A program made the translations under genes and the position numbers. This document shows positions 1 to 9,123 of a DNA stretch of 64,000 nucleotides, piece after piece. Source of the DNA: VBWE01 sp943372645 (GTDB lineage Bacteria > Bacteroidota > Bacteroidia > Palsa-965); assembly GCA_943372645.1 (NCBI GenBank), contig CALRZN010000008.1, positions 1-64,000 on the forward strand, read 5' to 3'. How positions within the stretch are numbered: the first letter of the stretch is position 1; the number at the start of each line of letters is the position of its first letter. The notes under the pieces are model-generated. The model had not been told where the DNA came from, ran no database searches, and saw nothing but the letters and a program-made list of their open reading frames with translations.

Positions 1-794
1 AGTCGCTGCACTACAGCTGGCTCGATAATACCGACACCATTAACACCCTGGCCAAACGCATTGCTGTTCCCGCAGGGTTTGTGCGTGTAAAAACCAAACC
101 GGGTTCGTATTATTCCTGGCTCCGTAACCTGCCTTTGCTCGATGCAGGCACTCCCGTAAAACTCTACAACGGCAGCCTGAAAGGCACGCAGGATGTACAT
201 GTTGCCGTTGTAAATATGGATGTGGGCAAACGCGACCTGCAGCAATGTGCCGATGCCGTGATGCGCCTGCGGGCGGAATATCTTTTTTCGGTGATGGACT
301 GGGAAAGCATCCGGTTTAAATATACGAGCGGCGACCGGGTTGATTTTATGCGCTGGAGCAAAGGCGAACGTCCGAAAGTGGCCGGAAACAAAGTGGTGTG
401 GACAACAGGCAACAAAAAAGGAACAGACCACGTCAACTTCCGCGAATACATGGATAACGTTTTTACGTTTGCAGGATCCAGTTCGCTCAGCAAAGAACTG
501 CAGCCGGTGAAGGTTAACGACATGATGATCGGCGATGTGTTTATCGTCGGCGGTTTTCCAGGCCATGCGGTTACCGTTATTGATATGGCCGAAAATCCGG
601 CCACCGGTGAAAAACGGTTTATGCTCTGCCAGAGTTACATGCCCGCCCAGCAGGTGCACGTATTAAAAAATCCGGAAAGCGATCAGGTATCGCCCTGGTA
701 CACTGTTCCTGCGGCAGGAGCGGAGCTGCAAACCCCGGAGTGGACGTTTCCGCCGAACAGCCTTATGCGTTTTCCGCAAACACCGGTGCGTTAA
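1..794 (+). CDS. DUF4846 family protein, 5' end outside the window
   Basis: The reading frame is open from the first bases of the window, so the N-terminus is missing; codons begin at base 3. The visible part contains the run 'RIAVPAGFVRV', then 'SYYSWLRNLPL', then 'DVHVAVVNMDVGKRDLQQCADAVMRLRAEYL'. This is the pattern of the DUF4846 family, which is common in Bacteroidota and has no established function. Full-length members usually begin with a lipoprotein or export signal, which cannot be seen here. A GTG at 81 is not a credible start because conserved family sequence lies upstream of it in the same frame. The stop is at 792-794, with recN following about 70 bp later on the same strand. Confidence 0.8.
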   Translation, partial: SLHYSWLDNTDTINTLAKRIAVPAGFVRVKTKPGSYYSWLRNLPLLDAGTPVKLYNGSLKGTQDVHVAVVNMDVGKRDLQQCADAVMRLRAEYLFSVMDWESIRFKYTSGDRVDFMRWSKGERPKVAGNKVVWTTGNKKGTDHVNFREYMDNVFTFAGSSSLSKELQPVKVNDMMIGDVFIVGGFPGHAVTVIDMAENPATGEKRFMLCQSYMPAQQVHVLKNPESDQVSPWYTVPAAGAELQTPEWTFPPNSLMRFPQTPVR

Positions 795-847
795 AAACTT
801 ATTCCCCCTGTTCAAAATTCGGTAGCCGGTTTCGCCCGGAGAACCTT

Positions 848-855
848 TACCTTTG
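848..855 (+). promoter_or_regulatory. -7 promoter box of recN
   Basis: TACCTTTG matches the Bacteroidota -7 consensus TAnnTTTG. It ends 6 nt before the ATG at 862, so the transcript should start at or next to the start codon. No convincing -33 TTTG is seen 17-23 nt upstream. Confidence 0.5.
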
Positions 856-861
856 CCGTAT

Positions 862-2517
862 ATGTTACGCCATTTAACCATCAGCAATTACGCTTTAATA
901 GATACGCTCTCCATTGATATTTCGGAAGGACTGAGCATTATTACCGGTGAAACCGGTGCCGGCAAATCCATACTGCTGGGCGCCCTGGGCCTGCTGCTCG
1001 GGCAGCGCGCCGATACGCAGGCGTTGCAGGAAAAAACAAAAAAATGTGTGGTGGAAGGGGAGTTTGATATCCGCGGATATAAACTCAAAAACTTTTTCAA
1101 AACCAACGACCTCGACTACAGCGATACCACCACCATCCGTCGCGAAATCAATCCCGAAGGAAAATCGCGCGCATTTATCAACGACACACCGGTAACGCTG
1201 GCGGTGCTGAAAGAACTGGGCGTACGCCTCGTGGATGTGCATTCGCAGCACGAAACGCTTACGCTGAACGATTCCGCATTCCAGCTCGAAGTAATTGATG
1301 CGTACGCCGGCAATGCAACGCTGCTGCAGCAATACGAAACCGAATTTTCAAATTTCAAAAAACTGCAGGCGCAGCTGGATGAACTGGTAGCACAGGAAAC
1401 GCAGGCGAAAAAAGACCTCGATTATTTTCAGTTCCAGTTTGATGAACTGGAACAGGCCGGGCTCAAAGCCGGTGAACAGGCCGGTTTCGAAAGCGAACTC
1501 GAAACACTCGAAAACGCCGAAACCATTAAAAGCGGCCTGTCGAAATCGGCTTACGCGCTCGACGGGGGAGAGCAGAACCTGCTTACTTCGCTGAACGAAA
1601 TAAAAAACACCTTAAACGGACTTGCGCGTTTCAATCCGAACATTGCGCAGCTTTCGGAACGCGTAAACGCATCGTACATTGAACTGAAAGACATCAGCAG
1701 CGAACTGGAAACGCTGGATGATACCATCACCCACGACCCGGCCCGCATCGAATGGCTCCAGGAAAAACTGGATGCCATTTACCGCCTGCAGCAGAAACAC
1801 GGCGTAAAAACCGTGGAAGAACTGATTGAAATTCACGCCACGCTTTCGGATAAAATAAACGCCGTGGGTTCGCTCGAAGAGCAGATCCGGAAAACGGAAA
1901 ACGAACGCAATGCGGCCGAAAAGAAAATACAAACCACCGGCGCAGCACTCAGCGAAAAACGCAAAGCAGCAGCTCCGAAAATTGAAAAAGCCATCCGCGA
2001 AACGCTCGCCCAGTTAGGCATGAGTGCGGCTGTGCTGTATGTGGAACTTACACCGGCCGCCAAGCCGCGTGAATCCGGACTCGATAACATCCTGTTCCGT
2101 TTCAGTGCCAACAAAGGCAGCGATCCGAAACCGCTTGATAAAGTCGCTTCGGGCGGAGAACTTTCGCGCCTCATGCTCAGCCTCAAAGCGCTCATCACCA
2201 AACTCACCGCATTGCCCACCATCCTGTTCGATGAAATTGATACCGGTATCTCCGGCGATATTGCCGCCAAAGCAGGCGACATCATGGCGGCTATGGCCAA
2301 ACACATGCAGGTGATTGTGATTACGCATCTGCCGCAGGTGGCCAGCAAAGGCAGTTCACACTTGTTTGTGTACAAACAGGAAGAAGGCAAACGCACCGTA
2401 ACCCGCATCAAAGCACTGAACAAAGAAGAACGCATCCAGGAAATTGCAAAAATGCTCAGCGCCGGTAAAGTAAGTGCGGCCGCTGTTGAAAATGCACGCG
2501 AACTGCTGAAAGCCTAA
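862..2517 (+). CDS. recN: DNA repair protein RecN
   Basis: RecN is an SMC-like ATPase of double-strand break repair that works with RecA in the cytoplasm. The protein has 551 residues, the usual family length. It opens with MLRHLTISNYALID, has a Walker A GETGAGKS near residue 35, a long coiled-coil middle (about residues 150-370, rich in E, K, Q and L), a signature 'ASGGELSRLMLSLK', and a Walker B/D-loop 'LFDEIDTGISG' in the C-terminal third. The ATG at 862 was preferred over an in-frame TTG at 853, because the TTG lies inside the -7 promoter box and RecN proteins start close to the MLRxLxIxNYALI motif. The gene converges with the next one; the two stop codons overlap by 4 bp. Confidence 0.95.
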   Translation: MLRHLTISNYALIDTLSIDISEGLSIITGETGAGKSILLGALGLLLGQRADTQALQEKTKKCVVEGEFDIRGYKLKNFFKTNDLDYSDTTTIRREINPEGKSRAFINDTPVTLAVLKELGVRLVDVHSQHETLTLNDSAFQLEVIDAYAGNATLLQQYETEFSNFKKLQAQLDELVAQETQAKKDLDYFQFQFDELEQAGLKAGEQAGFESELETLENAETIKSGLSKSAYALDGGEQNLLTSLNEIKNTLNGLARFNPNIAQLSERVNASYIELKDISSELETLDDTITHDPARIEWLQEKLDAIYRLQQKHGVKTVEELIEIHATLSDKINAVGSLEEQIRKTENERNAAEKKIQTTGAALSEKRKAAAPKIEKAIRETLAQLGMSAAVLYVELTPAAKPRESGLDNILFRFSANKGSDPKPLDKVASGGELSRLMLSLKALITKLTALPTILFDEIDTGISGDIAAKAGDIMAAMAKHMQVIVITHLPQVASKGSSHLFVYKQEEGKRTVTRIKALNKEERIQEIAKMLSAGKVSAAAVENARELLKA

Positions 2518-5012
2518 CGGATTGTTATACGGCCTTTGCTCAGCTTCCCATCCTGCTCTGCAAGCACAAAATACGTTCCTGCTGCTACGCCGGTAAGTGC
2601 AATGCTACGCTGAATAATGCTGCCGGTAGCGCGTGTTTCGTAAACCGTTTTTCCGAAGACATCAATCACCCGCAAGTGCACCACTGAATTGTTTTGCGAC
2701 TGGAAACGGATATCAAATTCACCGTTGTTCGGATTGGGAAACACAACCAGCGTGGAGGTATGCGCAGGAGCTGCAGGCGTTGCAATACCCACCGGGCTCG
2801 ACATATCCGTTTCAAAAATGCCGCGGCCATAAGTGGCTGCACGCACCTTGCGCGTGGGGTAAAACAGTTCGAGATCGGTTACAAAAACGTTTGGCAGCCC
2901 GGTACCGAGTACCTGCCAGTTGGAGTTTAACGAATCACTGTAAAACACCCCGGCATCGGTTCCGATGTAGATCAGGTTTGTGCTTCCGTTTTCATAAACA
3001 CCCACGTTCACCGGCGTGTTCGGAAGTGAACCGCTGATGTTGGTCCAGCTGCTTCCGGCGTTTGCGGAATAATACACTTTGTTGCCGGCATCATATCCGT
3101 TACAGGTTATCCACACACGGTTCGGATCGGACGGATGTATTACAATGGAAGAAATGTTCGTCGTTCCCGGCGAGGTAATGGTATTCCACACCAGCCCCAT
3201 GTTGTCGGTCATCTTCAGTGTATTGCCAAACGAAATCCAGATCGTGTTCGGATCGGAAGGCGCAACAATGAGGTGTTCGATGGTGCCGGTGGCAATATTA
3301 TTACTCAGCGGCATCCACGTATTGCCGCGGTCGGTGCTGCGCCACACTTCGTTGTAACCGGCAACGATGGTGTTGTGGTCTGACGGATCGATTACATACG
3401 GTGTAACCCAGTTGCCCGAAGGCTGTCCGGGAATATTCCAGCTGATTTGAACAACGTTTCCACCGGTCCACCGGTCAAGAGAACGGTACAGTGTGCCGTA
3501 TGTGTAAGTGGAATACATCACGCTGTCGTTTACCGGATCAACGGCTACTTCCATGGCATCGCCGCCGTTGGTGGGCCGCCAGCCGCCGGTATTGTCGCGC
3601 AACCGGCCGCCGTTGTCCTGTGTACCACCAATAATAATAATCGGATCAGTTGCCGATTGTGCAATGCGGTAGAACTGCGTAATGAGCAGCCGGTCCGACA
3701 TGTCTTTCCATGCAACATTGTTTTCCGAATACGAATAAAGTCCGCCATCATTGCAGAAAAAAATACGGTCAGGCTGCAACGGATGAAACGCTGTAGCCCG
3801 CTGATCGGCATGAACCACATCGTGTATCAGGTCATCATACCAGTGTGTGATTTGTGTCCACGTCGCACCCGTATCGGTTGATTTATAAATACTCAGCCCG
3901 CCGCAATAAATTACATTGGCATTGGTTGGTGAAATTTGTACCACCCAGTTTTCGGGGTATGTGGATACAAACGTGGGGTTAGCACCGTAATTTGTTGAAA
4001 TATAAAGCCCGCTGTTAAACGATGCACTTATCGCCATAATGGCCGGATTGGCTGGCGTTACGGCCATCTGCAGTGCATTGCCCTGGATATTAAAATTGGT
4101 AACCTGCGACCATGTTGCACCACCATCCGTTGAGCGGAAAATTTCACTTGATCCGGCCCAGTCAAAAACAGATGAAAAGAGGTTCGATGTTCCCGGTTCA
4201 AATTCAAGGTCGGCGTAATAAAGTGTGTCGAGCAGATTCCAGTTGGTGCCGCCATCCGTGGTTTTGTATAACCCCTTGTTTGTTGGCACATACAGCGTGG
4301 CCGGGTTAAACGGATCAATCAGCATCGTTGCGGCATACCGCAACTGCGAATAAGTGTAATTGGGTGTCCATGCAAGGCTTGTTGCTGTCCAGGTCTGGCC
4401 TCCGTCTGTACTTTTATAAACACCCTTGTCTATTGTGTACCAGCCATAACAGTAGGTGAGCATAATGTAGATGGTATTCGGTGAAGCCGGATCCACCACA
4501 CAATGGGAAACGCCGGTGTAAGGAAGCTGGTCGGTAAGCGGTATCCAGCTCATACCGTTATCGGTTGTTTTCCATAAACCGCCATGTTTTGAACCGGTAT
4601 AAAACGTATTGCTGTCAACCGGATCGAAGGCTACGCAGTAGGTTCTTCCCATATTGCTGTAGCCGCCCTCGGATGTATCCTGCGAAATATTGATCCACGG
4701 CGAAACCATGGAGCGGTTTTGCGGAAAGCGGGCATCACGTTCTGCATACATCGCCGCAGGATCGGGCACACGGCCGTCGGCATCTACGCGCCCGGCATAA
4801 AACCATTTCCAGCGTTGGTATTCCGTGTAGGCATCATCTGCAAATGCCGGATGGAATTGCTGTTCGGTTGCATGATTGCGTTGAAAATACGCTTCGGCAA
4901 TTGCGCAGGCCTCGTAATACGTTGCGCCGGGCGGAATAACCGGACCGCCGGTTTGTTCCTGCGCGCTGAGTTTGCCGGTCAGCAACAGGAGGGAAAGGAA
5001 AAGGTGTTTCAT
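2514..5012 (-). CDS. Secreted BNR/sortilin-like beta-propeller protein with T9SS CTD
   Basis: This 832-residue exported protein starts with a signal peptide (MKHLFLSLLLLTGKLSAQ). Residues about 110-740 carry many Asp-box repeats of the S-T-D-x-G-x-T-W type ('STDGGQTWT', 'TTDGGTNWN', 'STDTGATWT'), the hallmark of BNR/Vps10-sortilin propellers. Two such propellers are likely. The last about 80 residues ('LVVFPNPNNGEFDIRF' to 'GRITIR') form a T9SS type A sorting domain, so the protein should be secreted or anchored on the cell surface. It is a paralogue of the next gene (5079-7580), with the same length and order of domains. No catalytic residues of a sialidase can be assigned, so a binding or adhesive role is as likely as an enzyme. 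Its start is supported by a -7-like box 3 nt upstream. Confidence 0.85.
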   Translation of the reverse strand: MKHLFLSLLLLTGKLSAQEQTGGPVIPPGATYYEACAIAEAYFQRNHATEQQFHPAFADDAYTEYQRWKWFYAGRVDADGRVPDPAAMYAERDARFPQNRSMVSPWINISQDTSEGGYSNMGRTYCVAFDPVDSNTFYTGSKHGGLWKTTDNGMSWIPLTDQLPYTGVSHCVVDPASPNTIYIMLTYCYGWYTIDKGVYKSTDGGQTWTATSLAWTPNYTYSQLRYAATMLIDPFNPATLYVPTNKGLYKTTDGGTNWNLLDTLYYADLEFEPGTSNLFSSVFDWAGSSEIFRSTDGGATWSQVTNFNIQGNALQMAVTPANPAIMAISASFNSGLYISTNYGANPTFVSTYPENWVVQISPTNANVIYCGGLSIYKSTDTGATWTQITHWYDDLIHDVVHADQRATAFHPLQPDRIFFCNDGGLYSYSENNVAWKDMSDRLLITQFYRIAQSATDPIIIIGGTQDNGGRLRDNTGGWRPTNGGDAMEVAVDPVNDSVMYSTYTYGTLYRSLDRWTGGNVVQISWNIPGQPSGNWVTPYVIDPSDHNTIVAGYNEVWRSTDRGNTWMPLSNNIATGTIEHLIVAPSDPNTIWISFGNTLKMTDNMGLVWNTITSPGTTNISSIVIHPSDPNRVWITCNGYDAGNKVYYSANAGSSWTNISGSLPNTPVNVGVYENGSTNLIYIGTDAGVFYSDSLNSNWQVLGTGLPNVFVTDLELFYPTRKVRAATYGRGIFETDMSSPVGIATPAAPAHTSTLVVFPNPNNGEFDIRFQSQNNSVVHLRVIDVFGKTVYETRATGSIIQRSIALTGVAAGTYFVLAEQDGKLSKGRITIR

Positions 5013-5015
5013 TCC

Positions 5016-5048
5016 TAAAATTAACGCAATTCCAGGGAAACGGCCAAA
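5016..5048 (-). promoter_or_regulatory. Promoter of the downstream BNR gene, predicted leaderless
   Basis: On the minus strand TTTG (5048-5045) is followed after 21 nt by TAATTTTA (5023-5016), one base from the TAnnTTTG consensus. The box ends 3 nt before the ATG at 5012. Confidence 0.45.
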
Positions 5049-5078
5049 TAAATCACGGTGATATGGAGAAGCGACGCG

Positions 5079-7580
5079 TTAACGGATGGTTATTCGCGTG
5101 CGCGAAACAGTTTCATTTTGCTGTACCGATACGATATAGGTTCCCGAAGCGAGGCCCGAAAGATCGATACGTTCCTGTAACGGTTTGCTTCCGCCGGCAG
5201 TTTGTGTATAAACGATTTTACCAAACAGATCCGTTACCGAAATCGTTGCCGGTGCAGTACCTGCTGCCGCACATCGGATTTCAAATACACCGTTGTTCGG
5301 ATTGGGAAACACCACAAGAGCAGGTGAGGGTGTTGCCGGTGTGCTGCTGCCCAGCGGGGTGGCCAGGTCCACTTCCCAGATGCCGCGGCCGTAAGTGGCT
5401 GCGCGCAGTTTGCCGGTCGGGTAATAAATTTCGAGATCGGTGATGGATGTTTTCGGAAGCCCGTTGCTGTAAAGCTGCCAGGTGTTGGTGATCGAATCAC
5501 GGTAAAACACACCACCATCTGTTCCGATGTAAATGATGCCGTTTCCGCCGTTCTGATACAGCAGCGTGTTTACCGGCACATTCGGAAGCCCGGTTGATAA
5601 ATTGGTCCACGAAGAGCCGCCGTTTGTGGAGTGATACACTTTAATGCCGCCGGTGTATTCGCCGCGCGTAATCCACAATGTATTCGGGTTGTTCGGATGT
5701 ACAGTGATCGAAGTAATTTCCGCTGTTCCGGTAACTGTAACCGTTGTCCAGGTTGCACCCATGTCTGTTGTTTTGCGCATGTTGTTGCCCCACGAAACGT
5801 AAATGGTATTCGGATCGGAAGGTGCAACAGCAAGACAGTTGAGTGTGCTGCCGTTGCCGGTGATGTTGTTGCTCAGTGCAGTCCAGTTATCCCCGCGGTC
5901 GGTGCTGCGCCATACGTCGTCGTAACCGGCAACCAGGGTGTTGTGATCTGAGGGATCAAGCATGTACGGATTCACCCAGCTGCCGGGCGGGGTGCCGCCG
6001 GGAATGTTGGCGCTGATTTCGTTGTAGGTGTCGTTTACCCAGCCGTCCAGCGAACGGTATAACTTGCCGTAAATGTAGGTCGTGTAAATCACGTTGTTGT
6101 TGGTGGGATCAATGGCCACTTCCATGGCATCACCGCCGTTGGTGGCGCGCCAGGTACCGGTATTGTCGCGCATGCGTCCGCCGTTGTCCTGCGTGCCGCC
6201 GAGAATAATCTGTGCATTGGTGGGCGAGATGGCCATTTTGTAAAACTGCGTAATCTTCAGTCCGTCAGAAATATCAGACCAGCTGTTGCCGCTTTCGGAA
6301 TAGATATACACACCGCCATCGTTGCAGAAAAACATTTTGTCCGGCTGCAGCGGATGAAAGAAACTGTTGCGCTGATCGGCATGCACCTCATCGTAAGGCG
6401 GATTGTAATACCAATATGTCAGCTGGTTCCAGTTTGCACCACCGTCAGTTGATTTGTGCACAAACAAAGCGCCGCAGTAAATAATATTCGCGTTGTTCGG
6501 CGAAATCAGCAGCACATCGTCTTCGGGGCAGGTACCGGCGAGTGTCAGGTTTGCACCGTAGTTGGTTGAAACCAGCAGCTCGGCGTTTGAGCGGTTAAGT
6601 ATGGCCAGCTTGGCCGGATTGGCTGGCGTTACAGCCAGTTTAATGGAATTGTAGTTCGTATTGAAACTGGTCAGCTGCGTCCAGGTTCCTCCGCCATCGG
6701 TTGTGCGATACACTTCGCTCGAACCCCAGTAATCATTTGTTGCCGCATACAGGTTCGATGTGCCCGGCTCAAAACAGATGTCACTGTGATAACCGGTGTG
6801 TACCACTGTCCACGAAGTGCCACCGTTGGTGGTTTTATACAATCCGTTGGTAGTGGCTGCATAAATTACCGAAGCGTTCAGCGGATCCATGGCCAGTTCG
6901 GCAATGGCTCGACCCTGCGAAAGCGACCAGGAGAGGCCGGTAGCCGCCCAGGTTGCACCACCGTCGGTACTTTTGTAAACCCCCATGCTGTAATTCCACC
7001 AGCCGCTGTGATCGCCTACGGAAATATAAAGCGTGCTGGTATTGGTCGGATCAATTACACAGCTGCCCACGCTCACATACGGAAGCGCATCGGTAAGCGG
7101 CGTCCAGGTCTGACCGGCATTGGTCGTTTTCCACAATCCGCCGATGGGTGCGCCCACATAATACGTATTGGCGTTGTTCGGGTCAAAAGCCACACAGGTG
7201 GCACGGCCCATGCCGTTGTAACCGCCATCTGCAGTGGCCTGCGAAATGTTTGTCCATGTAGTGGACGCAACCGAACGGTTAGCCGGAAACAATTGGTTTA
7301 TTTCTTCCTGCGCCGCAGCCAGGTCGGGAAAGTTGCCGTTTTCATCCACACGTGTATGCCAGTACCATTTCCAGCGCTGGTAAGCGCGGTAGTCGTCATC
7401 ACCAAAGTGTTCGGCACGGCGGGTTTCGCTTACATAATCGGTTTGAAAATACGCATCTGCTTTCGTGCAGATTTCGAAAAAGTTATCGGCCGGTGTAATG
7501 CCCAGCTGTGCACGGAAATCCTGTGCGGCAACGCGTACAGCCAGCAGGCTGAGGAGAATAAACGGGAGCAGTCGTTTCAT
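5079..7580 (-). CDS. Secreted BNR/sortilin-like beta-propeller protein with T9SS CTD (paralogue)
   Basis: An 833-residue exported protein with a signal peptide (MKRLLPFILLSLLAVRVAAQ), a long array of Asp-box repeats ('STDGGATWA', 'TTNGGTSWT', 'TTDGGGTWT', 'STDRGDNWT'), and a T9SS type A sorting domain at the end ('LVVFPNPNNGVFEIRC' to 'TRITIR'). It aligns by eye over its whole length with the neighbouring 832-residue gene, from 'YQRWKWY' near residue 68 to 'AATYGRGI' before the CTD, so the two are a tandem duplication that has diverged. The 66-bp gap to its neighbour holds that neighbour's own promoter. The shared block 'HADQRxxxFHPLQPDxxFFCNDGGxYxYSE' is very conserved between the two and may mark the functional site. 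The substrate is unknown. Confidence 0.85.
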   Translation of the reverse strand: MKRLLPFILLSLLAVRVAAQDFRAQLGITPADNFFEICTKADAYFQTDYVSETRRAEHFGDDDYRAYQRWKWYWHTRVDENGNFPDLAAAQEEINQLFPANRSVASTTWTNISQATADGGYNGMGRATCVAFDPNNANTYYVGAPIGGLWKTTNAGQTWTPLTDALPYVSVGSCVIDPTNTSTLYISVGDHSGWWNYSMGVYKSTDGGATWAATGLSWSLSQGRAIAELAMDPLNASVIYAATTNGLYKTTNGGTSWTVVHTGYHSDICFEPGTSNLYAATNDYWGSSEVYRTTDGGGTWTQLTSFNTNYNSIKLAVTPANPAKLAILNRSNAELLVSTNYGANLTLAGTCPEDDVLLISPNNANIIYCGALFVHKSTDGGANWNQLTYWYYNPPYDEVHADQRNSFFHPLQPDKMFFCNDGGVYIYSESGNSWSDISDGLKITQFYKMAISPTNAQIILGGTQDNGGRMRDNTGTWRATNGGDAMEVAIDPTNNNVIYTTYIYGKLYRSLDGWVNDTYNEISANIPGGTPPGSWVNPYMLDPSDHNTLVAGYDDVWRSTDRGDNWTALSNNITGNGSTLNCLAVAPSDPNTIYVSWGNNMRKTTDMGATWTTVTVTGTAEITSITVHPNNPNTLWITRGEYTGGIKVYHSTNGGSSWTNLSTGLPNVPVNTLLYQNGGNGIIYIGTDGGVFYRDSITNTWQLYSNGLPKTSITDLEIYYPTGKLRAATYGRGIWEVDLATPLGSSTPATPSPALVVFPNPNNGVFEIRCAAAGTAPATISVTDLFGKIVYTQTAGGSKPLQERIDLSGLASGTYIVSVQQNETVSRTRITIR

Positions 7581-7584
7581 GGCT

Positions 7585-7592
7585 TAAAAATA
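7585..7592 (-). promoter_or_regulatory. -7-like box of the upstream BNR gene
   Basis: TATTTTTA on the minus strand is one base from TAnnTTTG and ends 4 nt before the ATG at 7580, the same close arrangement as in its paralogue. A TTTG lies 25 nt upstream, slightly too far for a standard -33. Confidence 0.35.
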
Positions 7593-7650
7593 CAAGGATT
7601 ATTTAAAAAATCCGGGACAAATAGTGTAGTAAATCAGGATTAAAAAAATA

Positions 7651-7678
7651 AAACCCGCTCCTTTCCGGAAGCGGGTTT
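7651..7678 (-). terminator. Rho-independent terminator after the SPFH gene
   Basis: A 9-bp stem AAACCCGCT / AGCGGGTTT closes a 10-nt loop and is followed, on the minus strand, by a T-rich run. It lies downstream of the SPFH gene, beyond the repeat element at 7692-7819. Confidence 0.75.
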
Positions 7679-7691
7679 GTTAGTGCAACAA

Positions 7692-7819
7692 TTAAGGGTG
7701 TCTCTAAAAACTCAAGATTGAGGCGGACGATGATCGAATGCGGAGTCTCGGCTTAGCCGAGATGAGCATTTTCGAAATGAGTCCAACGAAGAGATTGAGA
7801 TTTTTAGAGGCGCCCTTAA
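7692..7819. repeat. 128-bp inverted-repeat hairpin element (MITE/REP-like)
   Basis: The ends are near-perfect inverted repeats: TTAAGGGTGTCTCTAAAAA at 7692-7710 and the complement of TTAAGGGCGCCTCTAAAAA at 7819-7801, both continuing into CTCAA. Inside is a perfect hairpin TCTCGGC-TTA-GCCGAGA (7746-7762), nested within AATGC/GCATT and GGAC/GTCC arms, so the whole element can fold into one long hairpin. It begins 3 bp after the SPFH stop codon. No second copy is present in the window and there is no coding capacity for a transposase. Confidence 0.7.
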
Positions 7820-7821
7820 GA

Positions 7822-8769
7822 TTAGGCTTTTTTGTTGGCAGGATCCATCAGTTTGTTCATGGCCATCATCTGGTGCATTGATTTTTCCATGCCTTCGGCA
7901 GAGCCGTCCAGGAAAATAACGTTGCCACGTGAGTTTTCCGAAAAATGTTTGATGGCTTCGGTCCACATCGAGAACAGGATCACCGAGGTATCGAGGTTGG
8001 CCTGCTGCATTTCTTTTGCGGCACTGCTCATACCCTTGGCCACCTCTTCGCGGAACAGGGCCACGCCCATACCACGGAGTTGTGCGGCTTCGCGTTCGGC
8101 TTCGGCAGCAATTTTAATAGCGTTACCTTCTGCTTCTGCAGCCTTGGTTTTGGTGATCAGCAGGGCCTGGCCTTCGTTTTCAGCAGCCGCTTTCAGGTTG
8201 AACGAAGCTACTACCTGTGCCATCGATTTCATAATGGCATCGTCGAACGTGATGTCGTTCATCTGCAGATCGAGCAGGTGATAACCCCATTCTTCGAGCA
8301 GGTGATCGAGCTGGTCTTTTACGTGTTCGGTAATTTCTTTGCGCAGGCTCAGCACTTCCGCCTGTTTGCGGGTAGCCACGTAGCCGCGGATAACGCCTTC
8401 GATGGTGCGGATGAGCGCCTGCATAAAGCTGCGCTCGTCCATAAATTTAAAGGCCACGTTTTTAACGGTTTCTTCCTTCTGGTCAATTACCGAATACAGC
8501 AGCATGGCTTTAAAATACACATTCGCCTGGTCGTTGGTGATGGCCTGGAATTCCAGTTCCACCGAACGGTTCTGAATGGAAATGCGCTTGTACACTTTTT
8601 CAATCAACGGAATTTTAAAATTCAGACCCGGCGTAAGCATCCGGCTGTATTTTCCGAAAATGGTGGTGATGGCAATGGTTCCCTGCTGCACCGTGGCAAA
8701 GCAGCCCATAAGGATGATCAGCCCGAGAAAACCGAGCACCCCGTATAAGATCAGATCGTTGACTGTCAT
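7822..8769 (-). CDS. SPFH/Band 7 (stomatin/HIR-like) membrane protein
   Basis: A 315-residue membrane-anchored scaffold protein. One N-terminal transmembrane segment (about residues 5-25, LILYGVLGFLGLIILMGCF) precedes a Band 7 domain: 'VQQGTIAITTIFGKYSRMLTPGLNFKIPLIEKV', then 'FMQALIRTIEGVIRGY'. The charged Ala/Glu helical region that drives oligomerisation follows (about residues 195-240, 'KAAAENEGQALLITKTKAAEAEGNAIKIAAEAERE'). The hydrophobic N-terminus followed by 'GTxAITTIFGKY' resembles the hypersensitive-induced-response subgroup. SPFH proteins organise membrane microdomains and often hold proteases or transporters; no partner gene is adjacent. The start fits the membrane anchor at the extreme N-terminus. 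A -7-like TATCTTTA lies at 8802-8795. Confidence 0.9.
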   Translation of the reverse strand: MTVNDLILYGVLGFLGLIILMGCFATVQQGTIAITTIFGKYSRMLTPGLNFKIPLIEKVYKRISIQNRSVELEFQAITNDQANVYFKAMLLYSVIDQKEETVKNVAFKFMDERSFMQALIRTIEGVIRGYVATRKQAEVLSLRKEITEHVKDQLDHLLEEWGYHLLDLQMNDITFDDAIMKSMAQVVASFNLKAAAENEGQALLITKTKAAEAEGNAIKIAAEAEREAAQLRGMGVALFREEVAKGMSSAAKEMQQANLDTSVILFSMWTEAIKHFSENSRGNVIFLDGSAEGMEKSMHQMMAMNKLMDPANKKA

Positions 8770-9123
8770 AAAAGTGTGTTTTGATGTTATGAAGTAAAGA
8801 TATAAAACGGATTTGATCTTAGGCTTGTTATTGATTTTTTTAGTCCTTTTAGCCCTAAAATAAATTCAAAAACAAGTATAAGCGTAGTCTGTGAATGGGT
8901 TTTAACTTTTAAGATTAAAACTAAAAAAAGATTTTGACAAATAAAATTTCATCGGATTGGTCAAAGTAATAAACAGGATAATTGGTTTGCGATATCCCAA
9001 AACTATTCGAAAAGGAATCGGCGAATCCTGATTATGTTGGGTTTATTCGCAAAATCAGTATATAGTATAACAAAAGTATTAAATTAATACTATATTTATA
9101 TTCAATAAAACGAATAATGAAAT
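8770..9123. other. AT-rich intergenic region between divergent genes
   Basis: The stretch has no gene. Its left end carries the SPFH promoter region and its right end the upstream region of the NACHT-like gene. Base composition shifts abruptly to AT-rich from about 8810, which is the left edge of the AT-rich island that ends with the NACHT-like gene. No terminal inverted repeats or attachment site were recognised at the edge. Confidence 0.6.
9075..9091. promoter_or_regulatory. Palindrome upstream of the NACHT-like gene
   Basis: AGTATTA-AAT-TAATACT is a perfect 7-bp inverted repeat about 33 bp before the start at 9124. It partly repeats the nearby TATAGTAT (9061-9068). It could be an operator or part of an AT-rich promoter; there is no consensus -7 box to anchor it. 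Confidence 0.3.

Noticed and set aside
853..861. TTG start for recN
   Set aside because: It would lie inside the TACCTTTG promoter box; the ATG at 862 fits the family N-terminus.
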